The position numbers and the translations under genes are program-made. The notes under the pieces are model-generated. The model was not told where the DNA came from. It made no database searches and was given only the letters and a program-made list of their open reading frames with translations. A DNA stretch of 64,000 nt from positions 96,202-160,201 of the forward strand of contig NZ_PSSX01000009.1 of the NCBI RefSeq assembly GCF_002933275.1, read 5' to 3'. Source of the DNA: Marinobacter maroccanus (GTDB lineage Bacteria; Pseudomonadota; Gammaproteobacteria; Pseudomonadales; Oleiphilaceae). How positions within the stretch are numbered: position 1 is the stretch's first letter; the number at the start of each line of letters is the position of its first letter. Shown here one piece after another: positions 56,655-64,000 of the stretch.

Positions 56655-57605
56655 GTGTCCAAACTGATGATCTTCGCTGGCAACGCCAACCCTGAACTGG
56701 CTCAGGCGATTGCCCGCAAACTCCACATTCCCATGGGTCAGGCCACTGTAGGCCGCTTCAGCGACGGAGAAACCACCGTCGAGATCAATGAGAATGTCCG
56801 CGGCCATGATGTCTTCATCATCCAGCCGACCTGCTACCCCACCAACGACAACCTGATGGAACTGATCGTGATGGCCGACGCACTTCGCCGTGCTTCCGCT
56901 ACACGGGTCACCGCCGTTATCCCCTACTACGGATACGCGCGTCAGGATCGCCGGGTACGCTCTACCCGTGTTGCCATCAGTGCCAAGGTGGTAGCCGACA
57001 TGATTTCCAGCATCGGCGTGGACCGGGTTCTGACCGTCGACCTGCACGCTGATCAGATCCAGGGCTTCTTCGATATTCCGGTAGACAACATCTACGCCAC
57101 CCCGGTCATGCTCGAAGACATCTTCAAGCAGCGCTTCGAGAACTTTGTAGTGGTATCTCCGGACGTTGGCGGCGTGGTTCGTGCCCGTGCCGTGGCCAAG
57201 CGCCTGGACGACGCCGATCTCGCCATCATCGACAAGCGCCGCCCGAAGGCGAACGTGTCTCAGGTCATGCACATCATCGGTGATGTCAAAGACAAGACCT
57301 GCATCCTGGTGGACGACATCATCGATACCGCGGGCACCCTGTGCAAAGCGGCCAACGCCCTGAAAGAGCACGGCGCTGCCCGCGTGGTTGCCTACATCAC
57401 CCACCCGGTTCTCTCCGGCCCGGCCATTGATAACATCAATGCCTCGCAGCTGGACGAGCTCGTGGTCTGCGATACCATCCCGCTGGGTGACAAAGCGCAT
57501 AATTGTGATAGAATCCGCGTCCTCGGAATGGCCGGACTGCTTGCGGAGTCTATTCGCCGCGTAAGCAACGAAGAGTCCATCAGCGCCATGTTCGAGAATG
57601 CCTGA
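56655..57605 (+). CDS. prs: Ribose-phosphate pyrophosphokinase
   Basis: Makes PRPP from ribose 5-phosphate and ATP. The 316-residue protein starts with GTG (56655, [17 protein letters not shown]) after AAGGA; the longer open frame reaches into tRNA-Gln and is rejected. Key blocks are [39 protein letters not shown], and the PRPP loop [12 protein letters not shown] strong tandem terminator follows. Confidence 0.97.
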   Translation: MSKLMIFAGNANPELAQAIARKLHIPMGQATVGRFSDGETTVEINENVRGHDVFIIQPTCYPTNDNLMELIVMADALRRASATRVTAVIPYYGYARQDRRVRSTRVAISAKVVADMISSIGVDRVLTVDLHADQIQGFFDIPVDNIYATPVMLEDIFKQRFENFVVVSPDVGGVVRARAVAKRLDDADLAIIDKRRPKANVSQVMHIIGDVKDKTCILVDDIIDTAGTLCKAANALKEHGAARVVAYITHPVLSGPAIDNINASQLDELVVCDTIPLGDKAHNCDRIRVLGMAGLLAESIRRVSNEESISAMFENA

Positions 57606-57650
57606 GTGACCTTCCGGTCGTAATATCAAGGCATTACAAGTAGTTACCGG

Positions 57651-57683
57651 GTCGGGAGCCTACACAGGCTCCCGACTCTTTTA
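57651..57683 (+). terminator. Rho-independent terminator after prs
   Basis: 11-bp perfect stem GTCGGGAGCCT/AGGCTCCCGAC (57651-57661 with 57666-57676), loop ACAC, then TCTTTTA. Very strong. Confidence 0.92.
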
Positions 57684-57686
57684 GTC

Positions 57687-57708
57687 AGCCGGAAAAATCC
57701 GGCTTTTC
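57687..57708 (+). terminator. Second small terminator hairpin after prs
   Basis: 6-bp stem AGCCGG/CCGGCT (57687-57692 with 57699-57704) with loop AAAAAT and a TTT tail (TTTT with the last stem base). Tandem to the stronger hairpin just upstream. Confidence 0.6.
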
Positions 57709-57771
57709 AGAAACATCACCTGATCCAACGCCTGGTCGCGGGCAGTTCAGGTGACGATTGAGGTTATTACC

Positions 57772-58416
57772 ATGTCTCAGGAATTTGTTATCGAAGCATT
57801 TCCTCGCGACGATCAGGGGAGAGGTGCGAGCCGCCGCCTGCGTCGTGAGGAGCGTAAAATTCCGGCCATCATCTATGGTGGCGGAAAAGACGCTACTCCG
57901 GTTGCCATCTGGCACAACGAGCTGAAAAAAGCTCTGGAAAACGAAGCGTTCTTCTCGCACGTTCTGACCGTTGAGCTGAACGGCAAGAAAGAAAGCGTCA
58001 TCCTGAAGGATCTGCAGCGTCACCCGTACAAGCCGATCCTGACCCACGCTGACTTCCTGCGCGTCGACAAGGATCACGAGATCCACGTCAACGTACCGCT
58101 GCACTTCATCAACGAAGACAGCGCACCGGCTATCAAGCTCCACGGCGGCGTAGCGAACCACCAGATCAACGAAGTTGAAGTGATCTGTCTGCCGCAGAAC
58201 CTGCCCGAGTTCATCGAAGTGGACATGACCACTGTCGAGATGGACCAGGTAGTTCACCTGAGCGACCTGAAACTGCCGAAAGACGTCAAGATTGCCGCCC
58301 TGCTCCAGGGTGAAGATCACGACCTGCCTGTAGTGGCTATCCATAAGCCGCGCGGTGCCAAGGCCGACGACGCCGAAGAAGGTGAAGAAGGCGAAGAAGG
58401 CGAAGACAAGGAGTAA
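57772..58416 (+). CDS. rplY: 50S ribosomal protein L25/general stress protein Ctc
   Basis: 5S-rRNA-binding ribosomal protein of the long (Ctc) type. The N-terminal L25 domain has RGASRRLRREERKIPAIIYGGGKD and LKDLQRHPYKPILTHADFLRV; the C-terminal TL5-like beta domain follows (about 100-185). The last 20 residues are a Glu/Gly repeat (EEGEEGEEGED). ATG 57772 has TTGAGG upstream and 214 residues. A leader inverted repeat TCACCTGA/TCAGGTGA (57716-57723, 57747-57754) lies just before it. Confidence 0.94.
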   Translation: MSQEFVIEAFPRDDQGRGASRRLRREERKIPAIIYGGGKDATPVAIWHNELKKALENEAFFSHVLTVELNGKKESVILKDLQRHPYKPILTHADFLRVDKDHEIHVNVPLHFINEDSAPAIKLHGGVANHQINEVEVICLPQNLPEFIEVDMTTVEMDQVVHLSDLKLPKDVKIAALLQGEDHDLPVVAIHKPRGAKADDAEEGEEGEEGEDKE

Positions 58417-58446
58417 TCACTCCTGCACTGAGGAGGGCAACGGCGA

Positions 58447-59034
58447 ATGGCGCAGGATATTGTCATGGTGGTTGGTCTGGGGAATCCCGGCTCTGACTAC
58501 GAGAATACCCGCCACAACGCCGGCGCCCTCTTCGTGGAAGCTCTGGCCCGCGCCGCGGGCCAGACGCTCCGCCCCGAAAAGAAATACCACGGGCTCTACG
58601 CCCGCATTCAATGGCAGGGCCTGGACCTGCACCTCCTGAATCCCACTACCTTTATGAATCGCAGCGGCCTGGCCATCAAGGCGCTGGCAGATTTCTTCAA
58701 GATTCAGCCCCAACAGATTCTGGTTGCCCACGACGAACTCGATCTGCCCCCGGGTACCGCCAAGCTCAAGAAAGGTGGCGGCCACGGCGGACACAACGGC
58801 CTGCGTGACACCATTGCTCACCTGGGCACCAACGACTTTCAGAGACTGCGCATCGGCATTGGCCACCCCGGCGACAGCCGCAGGGTAACCGGCTACGTGC
58901 TCGGCCGCCTGGGCAAACAGGAAACCGAGGAACTGAACGCAGTGATCGACGAAATCATGCGGGTATTACCGGATGCAGCCTGCGGCAAACTCCCCGCCGC
59001 CATGAATCGCCTGCACAGTTTCAAACCGGTATAA
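58447..59034 (+). CDS. pth: Peptidyl-tRNA hydrolase
   Basis: Releases tRNA from drop-off peptidyl-tRNAs. The 195-residue protein shows [19 protein letters not shown] (catalytic His23), [40 protein letters not shown] and [21 protein letters not shown]. It lies 30 bases after rplY and 37 bases before ychF. Confidence 0.97.
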   Translation: MAQDIVMVVGLGNPGSDYENTRHNAGALFVEALARAAGQTLRPEKKYHGLYARIQWQGLDLHLLNPTTFMNRSGLAIKALADFFKIQPQQILVAHDELDLPPGTAKLKKGGGHGGHNGLRDTIAHLGTNDFQRLRIGIGHPGDSRRVTGYVLGRLGKQETEELNAVIDEIMRVLPDAACGKLPAAMNRLHSFKPV

Positions 59035-59071
59035 TCCGCTCAAATTTTTCCAGTACCAGCAGAGGCATTCC

Positions 59072-60163
59072 ATGGGATTTAACTGCGGCATCGTCGGCCT
59101 TCCCAACGTCGGCAAATCCACCCTGTTCAACGCATTGACCAAATCCGGCATTGGCGCGGAAAACTTCCCGTTCTGCACCATTGAGCCTAACGCCGGTGTT
59201 GTCGCCATGCCTGACCCGCGCCTCAACAAACTGGCGGAGATCGTAAAGCCGGAACGGGTCGTCCCGACCACCATGGAATTCGTCGACATCGCCGGCCTGG
59301 TGGCAGGCGCGTCCAAGGGCGAGGGCCTGGGCAACCAGTTCCTGGCCAATATCCGCCAGACCGACGCCATTGCCCATGTGGTGCGCTGCTTTGAAGACGG
59401 CAACGTCATTCACGTGGCCAACAAGATAGATCCCGCCTCAGACATCGAAGTAATCAATACTGAGCTGGCTCTGGCCGACCTGGACACCGTTGAGAAAGCC
59501 ATCAAGCGCGTTCAACGCGTGGCCAAGAGCGGTGACAAGGAAGCCAAGGCCCAGCTGGAGATGTTCGAGAAACTGCTGCCCGTGCTGAACGAGGGCAAAC
59601 CGGTGCGCAGCATGAATCTGGACAAAGACCAGATGGCCCTGATCCGCGAGCTCTGCCTGCTGACCGTGAAGCCGACCATGTACATTGCCAACGTCAGCGA
59701 AGACGGGTTCGAGAACAACCCGCATCTGGACACGGTGCGCAAGATCGCCGAGTCGGAAAATGCCGTGGTCGTGCCCATCTGCAACAAGATAGAAGCCGAA
59801 ATCTCCGAACTGGAAGACGATGAAAAATCCATGTTCCTGGAGGAAATGGGCATGGAAGAGCCAGGCCTGGACCGGGTAATCCGCGGCGGCTACGGCCTGC
59901 TGGGCCTGCAGACCTACTTTACCGCCGGGGTGAAGGAAGTCCGCGCCTGGACCGTGAAGATCGGCGCCACAGCGCCTCAGGCGGCCGGCGTGATCCATAC
60001 CGACTTCGAGCGTGGATTTATCCGGGCAGAAGTGGTGAGCTACGACGATTTCGTGCAGTACAACGGCGAAGCCGGGGCCAAGGATGCCGGTAAATGGCGC
60101 CTGGAAGGCAAGGAATACATCGTCAAAGACGGCGACGTTATCCACTTCCGCTTCAACGTGTAA
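59072..60163 (+). CDS. ychF: Redox-regulated ATPase YchF
   Basis: Obg-family P-loop protein that prefers ATP over GTP and binds the ribosome. The 363-residue protein has [14 protein letters not shown] (P-loop), [45 protein letters not shown] in place of a G4 NKxD, and a C-terminal TGS domain ([32 protein letters not shown]). Last gene of the rplY-pth-ychF group. Confidence 0.97.
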   Translation: MGFNCGIVGLPNVGKSTLFNALTKSGIGAENFPFCTIEPNAGVVAMPDPRLNKLAEIVKPERVVPTTMEFVDIAGLVAGASKGEGLGNQFLANIRQTDAIAHVVRCFEDGNVIHVANKIDPASDIEVINTELALADLDTVEKAIKRVQRVAKSGDKEAKAQLEMFEKLLPVLNEGKPVRSMNLDKDQMALIRELCLLTVKPTMYIANVSEDGFENNPHLDTVRKIAESENAVVVPICNKIEAEISELEDDEKSMFLEEMGMEEPGLDRVIRGGYGLLGLQTYFTAGVKEVRAWTVKIGATAPQAAGVIHTDFERGFIRAEVVSYDDFVQYNGEAGAKDAGKWRLEGKEYIVKDGDVIHFRFNV

Positions 60164-60191
60164 TTTTTCAGGAAAAACTGGCCCCCAAGCC

Positions 60192-60220
60192 TTGACAGAA
60201 AGGGCCCAAATACTGAAAAT
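60192..60220 (+). promoter_or_regulatory. Promoter of tRNA-Met
   Basis: Perfect -35 TTGACA (60192-60197), 17-base spacer and -10 GAAAAT (60215-60220). It is followed by ACGCGCC, a GC-rich discriminator typical of stringently controlled stable-RNA promoters. The tRNA begins 36 bases after the -10. Confidence 0.72.
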
Positions 60221-60255
60221 ACGCGCCTCGTTTGGGGCGATGCCCAAAACGAAAT

Positions 60256-60332
60256 GGCAAGGTAGCTCAGTTGGTTAGAGCACAGCACTCATAATGCTGG
60301 GGTCGGCGGTTCGACTCCGCCCCTTGCTACCA
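60256..60332 (+). tRNA. tRNA-Met, elongator (anticodon CAT)
   Basis: 77 bases with encoded CCA. Anticodon stem CAGCA/TGCTG with loop CTCATAA and anticodon CAT (60290-60292). D-arm and T-arm (GGTTCGACTCC) match elongator tRNA-Met; it lacks the initiator G-C anticodon-stem triplet. The acceptor pairs GGCAAGG with CCTTGCT, so the first pair is a G-U wobble. It is probably the attachment site of the adjacent prophage. Confidence 0.96.
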
Positions 60333-60340
60333 AGATTCAA

Positions 60341-60372
60341 AGGGTTACGATTCACGTCGTAGCCCTTTTTTG
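60341..60372 (+). terminator. Terminator after tRNA-Met
   Basis: 10-bp stem AGGGTTACGA/TCGTAGCCCT with one G-U pair (60341-60350 with 60357-60366) followed by TTTTTTG. Confidence 0.85.
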
Positions 60373-60906
60373 TTAGTTGTCCCCTTTTTGTCCCCCGCTT
60401 GTCTCTCCGGACGTAATCAGGCTGACAGGGTTATCGATCCTGCAGGCCTCAACCGCATCAAACACCTCAGATGCCAGACCATTGCTCTGACTGAATTCCG
60501 ACAAGTAGAGGGACACCGGGAGAGAGCCTGCCAGCTGCTGATAAACGTTGACACCCTCGGCACCGAAAACGTCATACACCATTAGCTTGGGAATAACGGC
60601 TACGTCTATCCGGTCATATTTCAACATCGAGGCCAACTGGGACCAGGATCCGACTTCGGTAACCACTGAATTGCCCTTCGGTATGAACTCAGCGCCGATA
60701 AAGCCTCTCGGAATCGCGTAGCGAAGGCCTTCTGCACGCTCAATCGGAGGAAGAGGCCGCAGGGACACAAAAACGTAGTCAGCCTTCAACAACTCACCAG
60801 CGAAGACCGCCACGGCATCTCTGTATTCGCTTCGGGCCAGAGGTAAGAGAGCGTCGAGTTCGCCTCTAGCTAAATGGTGAAATCCCCGCTTCAAGGAGCG
60901 TGGCAA
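60373..60906 (-). pseudogene. Truncated periplasmic solute-binding protein (SBP_bac_3 type)
   Basis: The 177-residue frame resembles only the middle and C-terminal part of an amino-acid-type solute-binding protein: KRGFHHLARGELDALLPLARSEYRDA is where such proteins continue after a PW-K-R motif, and GFIGAEFIPKGNSVVTEVGSW follows. The first possible start is a TTG three codons after a TAG; there is no signal peptide and about 60-70 N-terminal residues are missing. The C-terminal residues SGETSGGQKGDN are encoded by the phased TTGTC repeats. It lies between tRNA-Met and int and is a likely remnant. Confidence 0.6.
60377..60409. repeat. Three 11-bp-phased TTGTC repeats next to the tRNA
   Basis: TTGTCCCCTTT, TTGTCCCCCGC and TTGTCTCTCCG follow each other directly, one helical turn apart (60377, 60388, 60399). 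They lie 45 bases from the end of tRNA-Met, on the integrase side, and could be integrase arm-type binding sites. Confidence 0.6.
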
Positions 60907-61110
60907 GAAACACTATCTTGAAAAACAGCCGCGTCACTTCCGATGTCCTAAATTCCATTCAACTCGCAAAAAGAATCGTTCTTAACAAGAAATCTAGTCG
61001 ATGTTTATACGGTTTCAAATACCTGGTTCCACCAAAGCTATTCCAATATCGAATTTCATAAGACCTGACATCAATTTCGGTTCTTAATATCGCCAGAGAA
61101 ACACCAACCA

Positions 61111-62103
61111 CTACCCATTGGAAGCAGAGCCGAATTCCCCATATGAGAGATCATTCACCGGTGATAGTCGAATTGCCGACTCAAGGTGATCTGGTGAGAG
61201 ATGCGCATACTTCATGGTCATGGTGATGTTTCCGTGACCGAGGATGCGTTGAAGCGTAAGGATGTCTCCCCCGTTCATCATGTAGTGACTGGCGAAAGTG
61301 TGCCGAAGGATGTGCGTCAGCTGTTGAGGCGTGGAGAACCCACACCGTTTATAGGCAGCCCGGAATGCTGATCGGCAAGGGCCGAATAAACGCCCCGGAC
61401 CAGGTAACGCATGTTCCAGGATCTGTTCCTGGATCTTCGGGTCAATCGGCACTGCCCTGCTCTTTCCGTTTTTTGTATCGCGGAAGATGACCTTACCCGA
61501 TACAAAACCGGAATGGGTGAGGGTTTCCGCTTCTATCCATCGGGCACCTGTTGCCAGGCAGATCATGGCAACCGACCAGACAAACTCGTTTGAACTCTGC
61601 CGGCATTCCTCCAGGAGCTGGTTGCACTGCTCGATGGTGAGGAAAGACATTTCCCGCTCTGCGACCCTGACCTGGCGAACAGGCCCAATCGGGTTTGTCT
61701 TCAGGTGGCCGATCCGGACCATTTCAGAAAAGACAGCAGACAGGTAACGCTGTTCATGGTTGCAGGTACTTGGTGTGACTTCCTTGATTCGTTCTGCCCG
61801 GTACTCCATCCAGTCAGTGGCGGTGAAATCCTTTACCCTGGGATTCCCCAGCCGATCACAGATAGCGTTTGTCCTGGATAAGCGATACTTGGCATCCTTC
61901 AGGGTGTGGCCGTGATAGTCGTACCACTTCTTAACCAGGTCTTTTAACCGTTCCGATGGTGCACGATCCTTGCGGCCATAATCCCGCATGAACTGAAGTG
62001 CATCGAGGCGGGTTTTGAAGCCCTGCTTTCGAACACGGGGACCAGTCTTCTTACCAAATGGGTAGAAATCGACTCGCCAGCCGTTGTCGGTTTTCTCGAT
62101 CAC
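61111..62103 (-). CDS. Phage-type tyrosine integrase
   Basis: Site-specific recombinase of 330 residues. N-terminal arm-binding and core-binding domains, then the catalytic domain with R188 (ATGARWIEAE), a lysine near 211-214 (DTKNGKSR), H264/R267 (THILRHTFASHYM), H290 (LGHGNITM) and Y299 (MKYAHLSPDH). GTG start (62101-62103) overlapping the rep stop, with AAGGTGG upstream. It presumably integrates the prophage at tRNA-Met, whose 3' end is about 780 bases away. Confidence 0.93.
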   Translation of the reverse strand: MIEKTDNGWRVDFYPFGKKTGPRVRKQGFKTRLDALQFMRDYGRKDRAPSERLKDLVKKWYDYHGHTLKDAKYRLSRTNAICDRLGNPRVKDFTATDWMEYRAERIKEVTPSTCNHEQRYLSAVFSEMVRIGHLKTNPIGPVRQVRVAEREMSFLTIEQCNQLLEECRQSSNEFVWSVAMICLATGARWIEAETLTHSGFVSGKVIFRDTKNGKSRAVPIDPKIQEQILEHALPGPGRLFGPCRSAFRAAYKRCGFSTPQQLTHILRHTFASHYMMNGGDILTLQRILGHGNITMTMKYAHLSPDHLESAIRLSPVNDLSYGEFGSASNG

Positions 62104-63362
62104 GCGGCCACCTTGGTCAGTAGTCGTCGCTTTATCAAGCCATCGTCAACGAGCCGGTATAGCTCGTTTTCGTAGATCTCCCGTCGTCGGTAGTAGTTGC
62201 ACAGATCCTCCCAGAGGCCGCTTTTCTTGAGGCAATCCCAAGCCTGACGAGTGTTAAACCGGTTGCGGGCATAAATGCTCAGGAGATTGCCAAAGGCCAG
62301 GGAGACGTTCTTTTCGTTGCCGCAACCGGGTTCCTTTTTTGCGCGTTTGTACAGCAGATCCGGGGCTGAATAGCCAAAGCCGATGTCTTGTCGGAGCTTG
62401 GTCCAGATGGGGTGTACCCAGTCCCGTTTTACTTCGTAGCGGTTGCCCTGGAGGGCGTATTGCCAGAGGCCGGTCAGGTGCGGGACTGCGTCCATGTAGG
62501 TATAGATGGGTTTCATGCCAGGTGTGCCCTGGGAGATCTCATTGACGATCCGGTGATGGAAGCGGATTTCCAGACGCCAGACGGGTTTGTCAGGGTCATA
62601 GCAGGTGTCTGGGAAGGATTCTTCATTCACCGCACATTCCCAGATGCCTTCCATGAAGGCGCGTTTGTCGCTGACATCGATTTCCTTGGACTTGTCATAG
62701 AGGCAGACCTGAAGGCTGTTGGCCTTGCCGAAGGTGTAGGTTTCGCCACGACCATTGATGGTGGTTCCGTGTAGTCCCTGGAAGTGAAAGTCGCTGAGGC
62801 CGTTGTGAACGGTGACCGTCTTTGCCCTGGTAACGAAGTGTTGGGCGAAATCCGCGGGAGGCTCCCAGCCCTGGAAATCAACTGCCAGGTGTAGAGCGAT
62901 ACCAACCGGTTTGATGCCTTTCAGGAAGTGAATGCCCCATTCTGCGAGTTCGTCGTGGATCTGGTCGCTGGATCTCTCATAGAGCCAGCGCGGTGAGGTC
63001 TCGATCTTGACGTGCGTTCCCTGGTTATCGGCTTCGGCGTAGAAGTTCTGGACGAGGATCGTCAGACCATACTCACGGTTCTGAAGCAGGTATTTAAAGC
63101 CACCACGGCGGCCAGACTGGACACGGAATTGAACGCCACGGACTTCGACGGAAGCTTCGAAGCTTTCTTCATAGGCGGTTGCGATCTCCGCGAGGACTTC
63201 AGGCCTCAGCCTTCCCTCGAACAGTTGCCGGACCGTATCGACTCCGGTCCAAAGGACGTTTACCTGGGAAAGATCCACCTGGTGACCATCGGGACCGATG
63301 AAAAGATCCCCTTTTCCGACCTCACCGGTCTGGACGTTGAAGCGCTCAAAGTCGTTAATCAT
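62100..63362 (-). CDS. Filamentous-phage replication initiation protein (Rep_trans/RstA-like)
   Basis: A 420-residue protein of the replication initiation factor family of filamentous phages and rolling-circle elements. Blocks in keeping with this are VDTVRQLFEGRLR, SGRRGGFKYLLQNREYGLTILVQ, VCLYDKSKEIDVSDK (with a Tyr in a YDKSKE motif) and VWRLEIRFHHRIVNEI. The latter two are typical of RstA-like Rep proteins, and Tyr in CLYDKS is a candidate nicking residue. It overlaps int by 4 bases. AAGGA precedes the ATG. Confidence 0.85.
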   Translation of the reverse strand: MINDFERFNVQTGEVGKGDLFIGPDGHQVDLSQVNVLWTGVDTVRQLFEGRLRPEVLAEIATAYEESFEASVEVRGVQFRVQSGRRGGFKYLLQNREYGLTILVQNFYAEADNQGTHVKIETSPRWLYERSSDQIHDELAEWGIHFLKGIKPVGIALHLAVDFQGWEPPADFAQHFVTRAKTVTVHNGLSDFHFQGLHGTTINGRGETYTFGKANSLQVCLYDKSKEIDVSDKRAFMEGIWECAVNEESFPDTCYDPDKPVWRLEIRFHHRIVNEISQGTPGMKPIYTYMDAVPHLTGLWQYALQGNRYEVKRDWVHPIWTKLRQDIGFGYSAPDLLYKRAKKEPGCGNEKNVSLAFGNLLSIYARNRFNTRQAWDCLKKSGLWEDLCNYYRRREIYENELYRLVDDGLIKRRLLTKVAA

Positions 63363-63487
63363 ATGTAGTGTTCCTTTCTGTCTGTTATTGAACCGAAGTT
63401 TCGGTATCTATGAGACGTGTTACAGGGACGTCTCCGGGCTTCGCCCGCTCCCTGCCGCTCCTCGCCATCGTCGCGGCCGTCCGCGGG
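63363..63487. other. Phage intergenic region with hairpins, possible origin
   Basis: The 125 bases between the Zot-like stop and the rep ATG contain the palindrome ACCGAA-GT-TTCGGT (63392-63405), a CGGGC-TTC-GCCCG hairpin (63435-63447) and further GC-rich self-complementary sequence to 63490. Filamentous phages keep their replication origin and a terminator in such spaces. Which of these roles applies is not decided by the sequence. Confidence 0.4.
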
Positions 63488-64000
63488 CTACGCCTCTTCT
63501 TTGACTTTCTGGAGCGGGTTGATGGCCTCCAGGGGGTAGGTGTCTGGCTCGATATTGGGCCGGGGTTCCGGTGCCTGGATGCGGTTTCGCTGGCAGTAGA
63601 TGTCCTGGACCTTTTGGCCGTCCCACCACAGCTCGGCATGGCAGGGGCGCAGGTAGAGGATGCGGTAGCCGAAGCTGAACAGGTCCTGCTGGGTCACGGA
63701 GAAGTCGCCTTTCTGGTCAAGGCCGTGGAAGAGGTAGGCGCGATTGATGCTGCCGGCGATTCTCAGTGCGGCATCCTGGAAGGGGTGTTTGGGTTGGTTG
63801 TTATTGGCTAGGCGACTGCTGTTCTCAGTACCAGCTTGAGGATCGCGGACATCACGACCATCAGACAGAGCATCAGGGCCAGCCGCATCGATACTTTGAA
63901 TATCCGTCGGATCAACCGCATCGAAAGTTCTTTCCCTTTCGAAGATGCCGACCGCAAGGTAGGCAAACACCAGTAGAGAAATGACTGACAGCGAAAGATA
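63488..64000 (-). CDS. Zot/gpI-like phage assembly protein, C-terminal part (cut by window edge)
   Basis: The frame is open to the window edge, so this is the end of a longer protein. It begins with one transmembrane segment (SLSVISLLVFAYLAVGIF) and continues into a periplasmic-type domain with the Zot C-terminal pattern: HPFQDAALRIAGSINRAYLFHG, DLFSFGYRILYLRPCHAELWWDGQKVQDIYC, two cysteines spaced as in Zot homologues. Zot/gpI proteins are inner-membrane ATPases that extrude filamentous phage; the ATPase domain would lie beyond 64000. The tail is Pro-rich (APEPRPNIEPDTYP). The GTG at 63970 is inside the segment and not the true start. Confidence 0.72.
   Translation of the reverse strand, partial: YLSLSVISLLVFAYLAVGIFERERTFDAVDPTDIQSIDAAGPDALSDGRDVRDPQAGTENSSRLANNNQPKHPFQDAALRIAGSINRAYLFHGLDQKGDFSVTQQDLFSFGYRILYLRPCHAELWWDGQKVQDIYCQRNRIQAPEPRPNIEPDTYPLEAINPLQKVKEEA

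Larger units (their letters stand above)
60333..64000. mobile_element. Left part of an integrated filamentous (inovirus-like) prophage
   Basis: Starting at the 3' end of tRNA-Met the window carries, on the minus strand and read from right to left, a Zot/gpI-like C-terminus, a phage replication initiator and a tyrosine integrase, with rep and int overlapping by 4 bases. Integration at a tRNA with an integrase gene close to the att site is a usual layout. The right end lies beyond 64000, so the second att copy and coat genes are not seen. The exact left boundary is inferred. Confidence 0.75.

Noticed and set aside
56625..57629. 334-codon open frame antisense to prs
   Set aside because: Shadow of prs; it also crosses the prs ribosome site.
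1..64000. CRISPR arrays, rRNA genes and insertion sequences
   Set aside because: No regularly spaced direct repeats of CRISPR size, no rRNA sequence and no transposase frame were seen.

Overview
The window reads as chromosomal DNA of a marine gammaproteobacterium, most like Marinobacter or a close relative. This is an inference from gene order and protein content, not from a database search. Pseudomonas-type orders are present (xerD-dsbC-hom-thrC, rpsP-rimM-trmD-rplS next to ffh, hemA-prfA-prmC divergent from lolB-ispE-tRNA-Gln-prs-rplY-pth-ychF). They sit beside marine-type accessory genes: a TAXI TRAP transporter, ornithine-lipid genes, and a RimK/RimB cluster. No gene-free stretch exceeds 300 bases.

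Layout. 1-9.5 kb is housekeeping: threonine synthesis, disulfide isomerase, XerD, the S16/RimM/TrmD/L19 operon, SRP Ffh, and two membrane proteins. 9.6-17.5 kb holds a Yip1 membrane protein, a DUF1631 protein with a TonB-like partner, Grx4, argF, an orphan ABC ATPase and glpK. 17.7-22.4 kb carries an RstAB-like two-component system divergent from olsB-olsA, whose upstream region contains five 11-bp-phased PhoB-type half-sites. 22.4-29.3 kb holds a large acetyl-CoA hydrolase/transferase, a frameshifted aldo/keto reductase, a glycosyltransferase/PAP2 pair and dinB under a near-consensus LexA box. 29.4-35.9 kb is DUF1244-HopJ-minCDE, DUF2804, a START-domain protein, a CBS protein and PhoH. 35.9-42.6 kb is a complete DctB/DctD plus TAXI-TRAP module with a visible sigma-54 promoter and an upstream palindrome. 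42.7-47.3 kb is a tight six-gene operon: DUF432-like, MscS, RimB, RimK, an AstE-like deacylase and YjbQ. 47.4-60.3 kb holds photolyase, a structured inverted-repeat element, the hemA operon and the divergent lolB-to-ychF housekeeping genes with tRNA-Gln and tRNA-Met.

From tRNA-Met to the right edge (60.3-64.0 kb) lies the left end of an integrated filamentous (inovirus-like) prophage: tyrosine integrase, Rep and the C-terminal part of a Zot/gpI-like assembly protein, all on the minus strand. A truncated solute-binding-protein gene and three 11-bp-phased TTGTC repeats lie between the tRNA and the integrase.

The regulatory signals best supported by sequence are the LexA box at dinB, the Pho-box array at olsB, the sigma-54 promoter for the TRAP genes, and a TTGACA-N17 promoter with a GC-rich discriminator for tRNA-Met.
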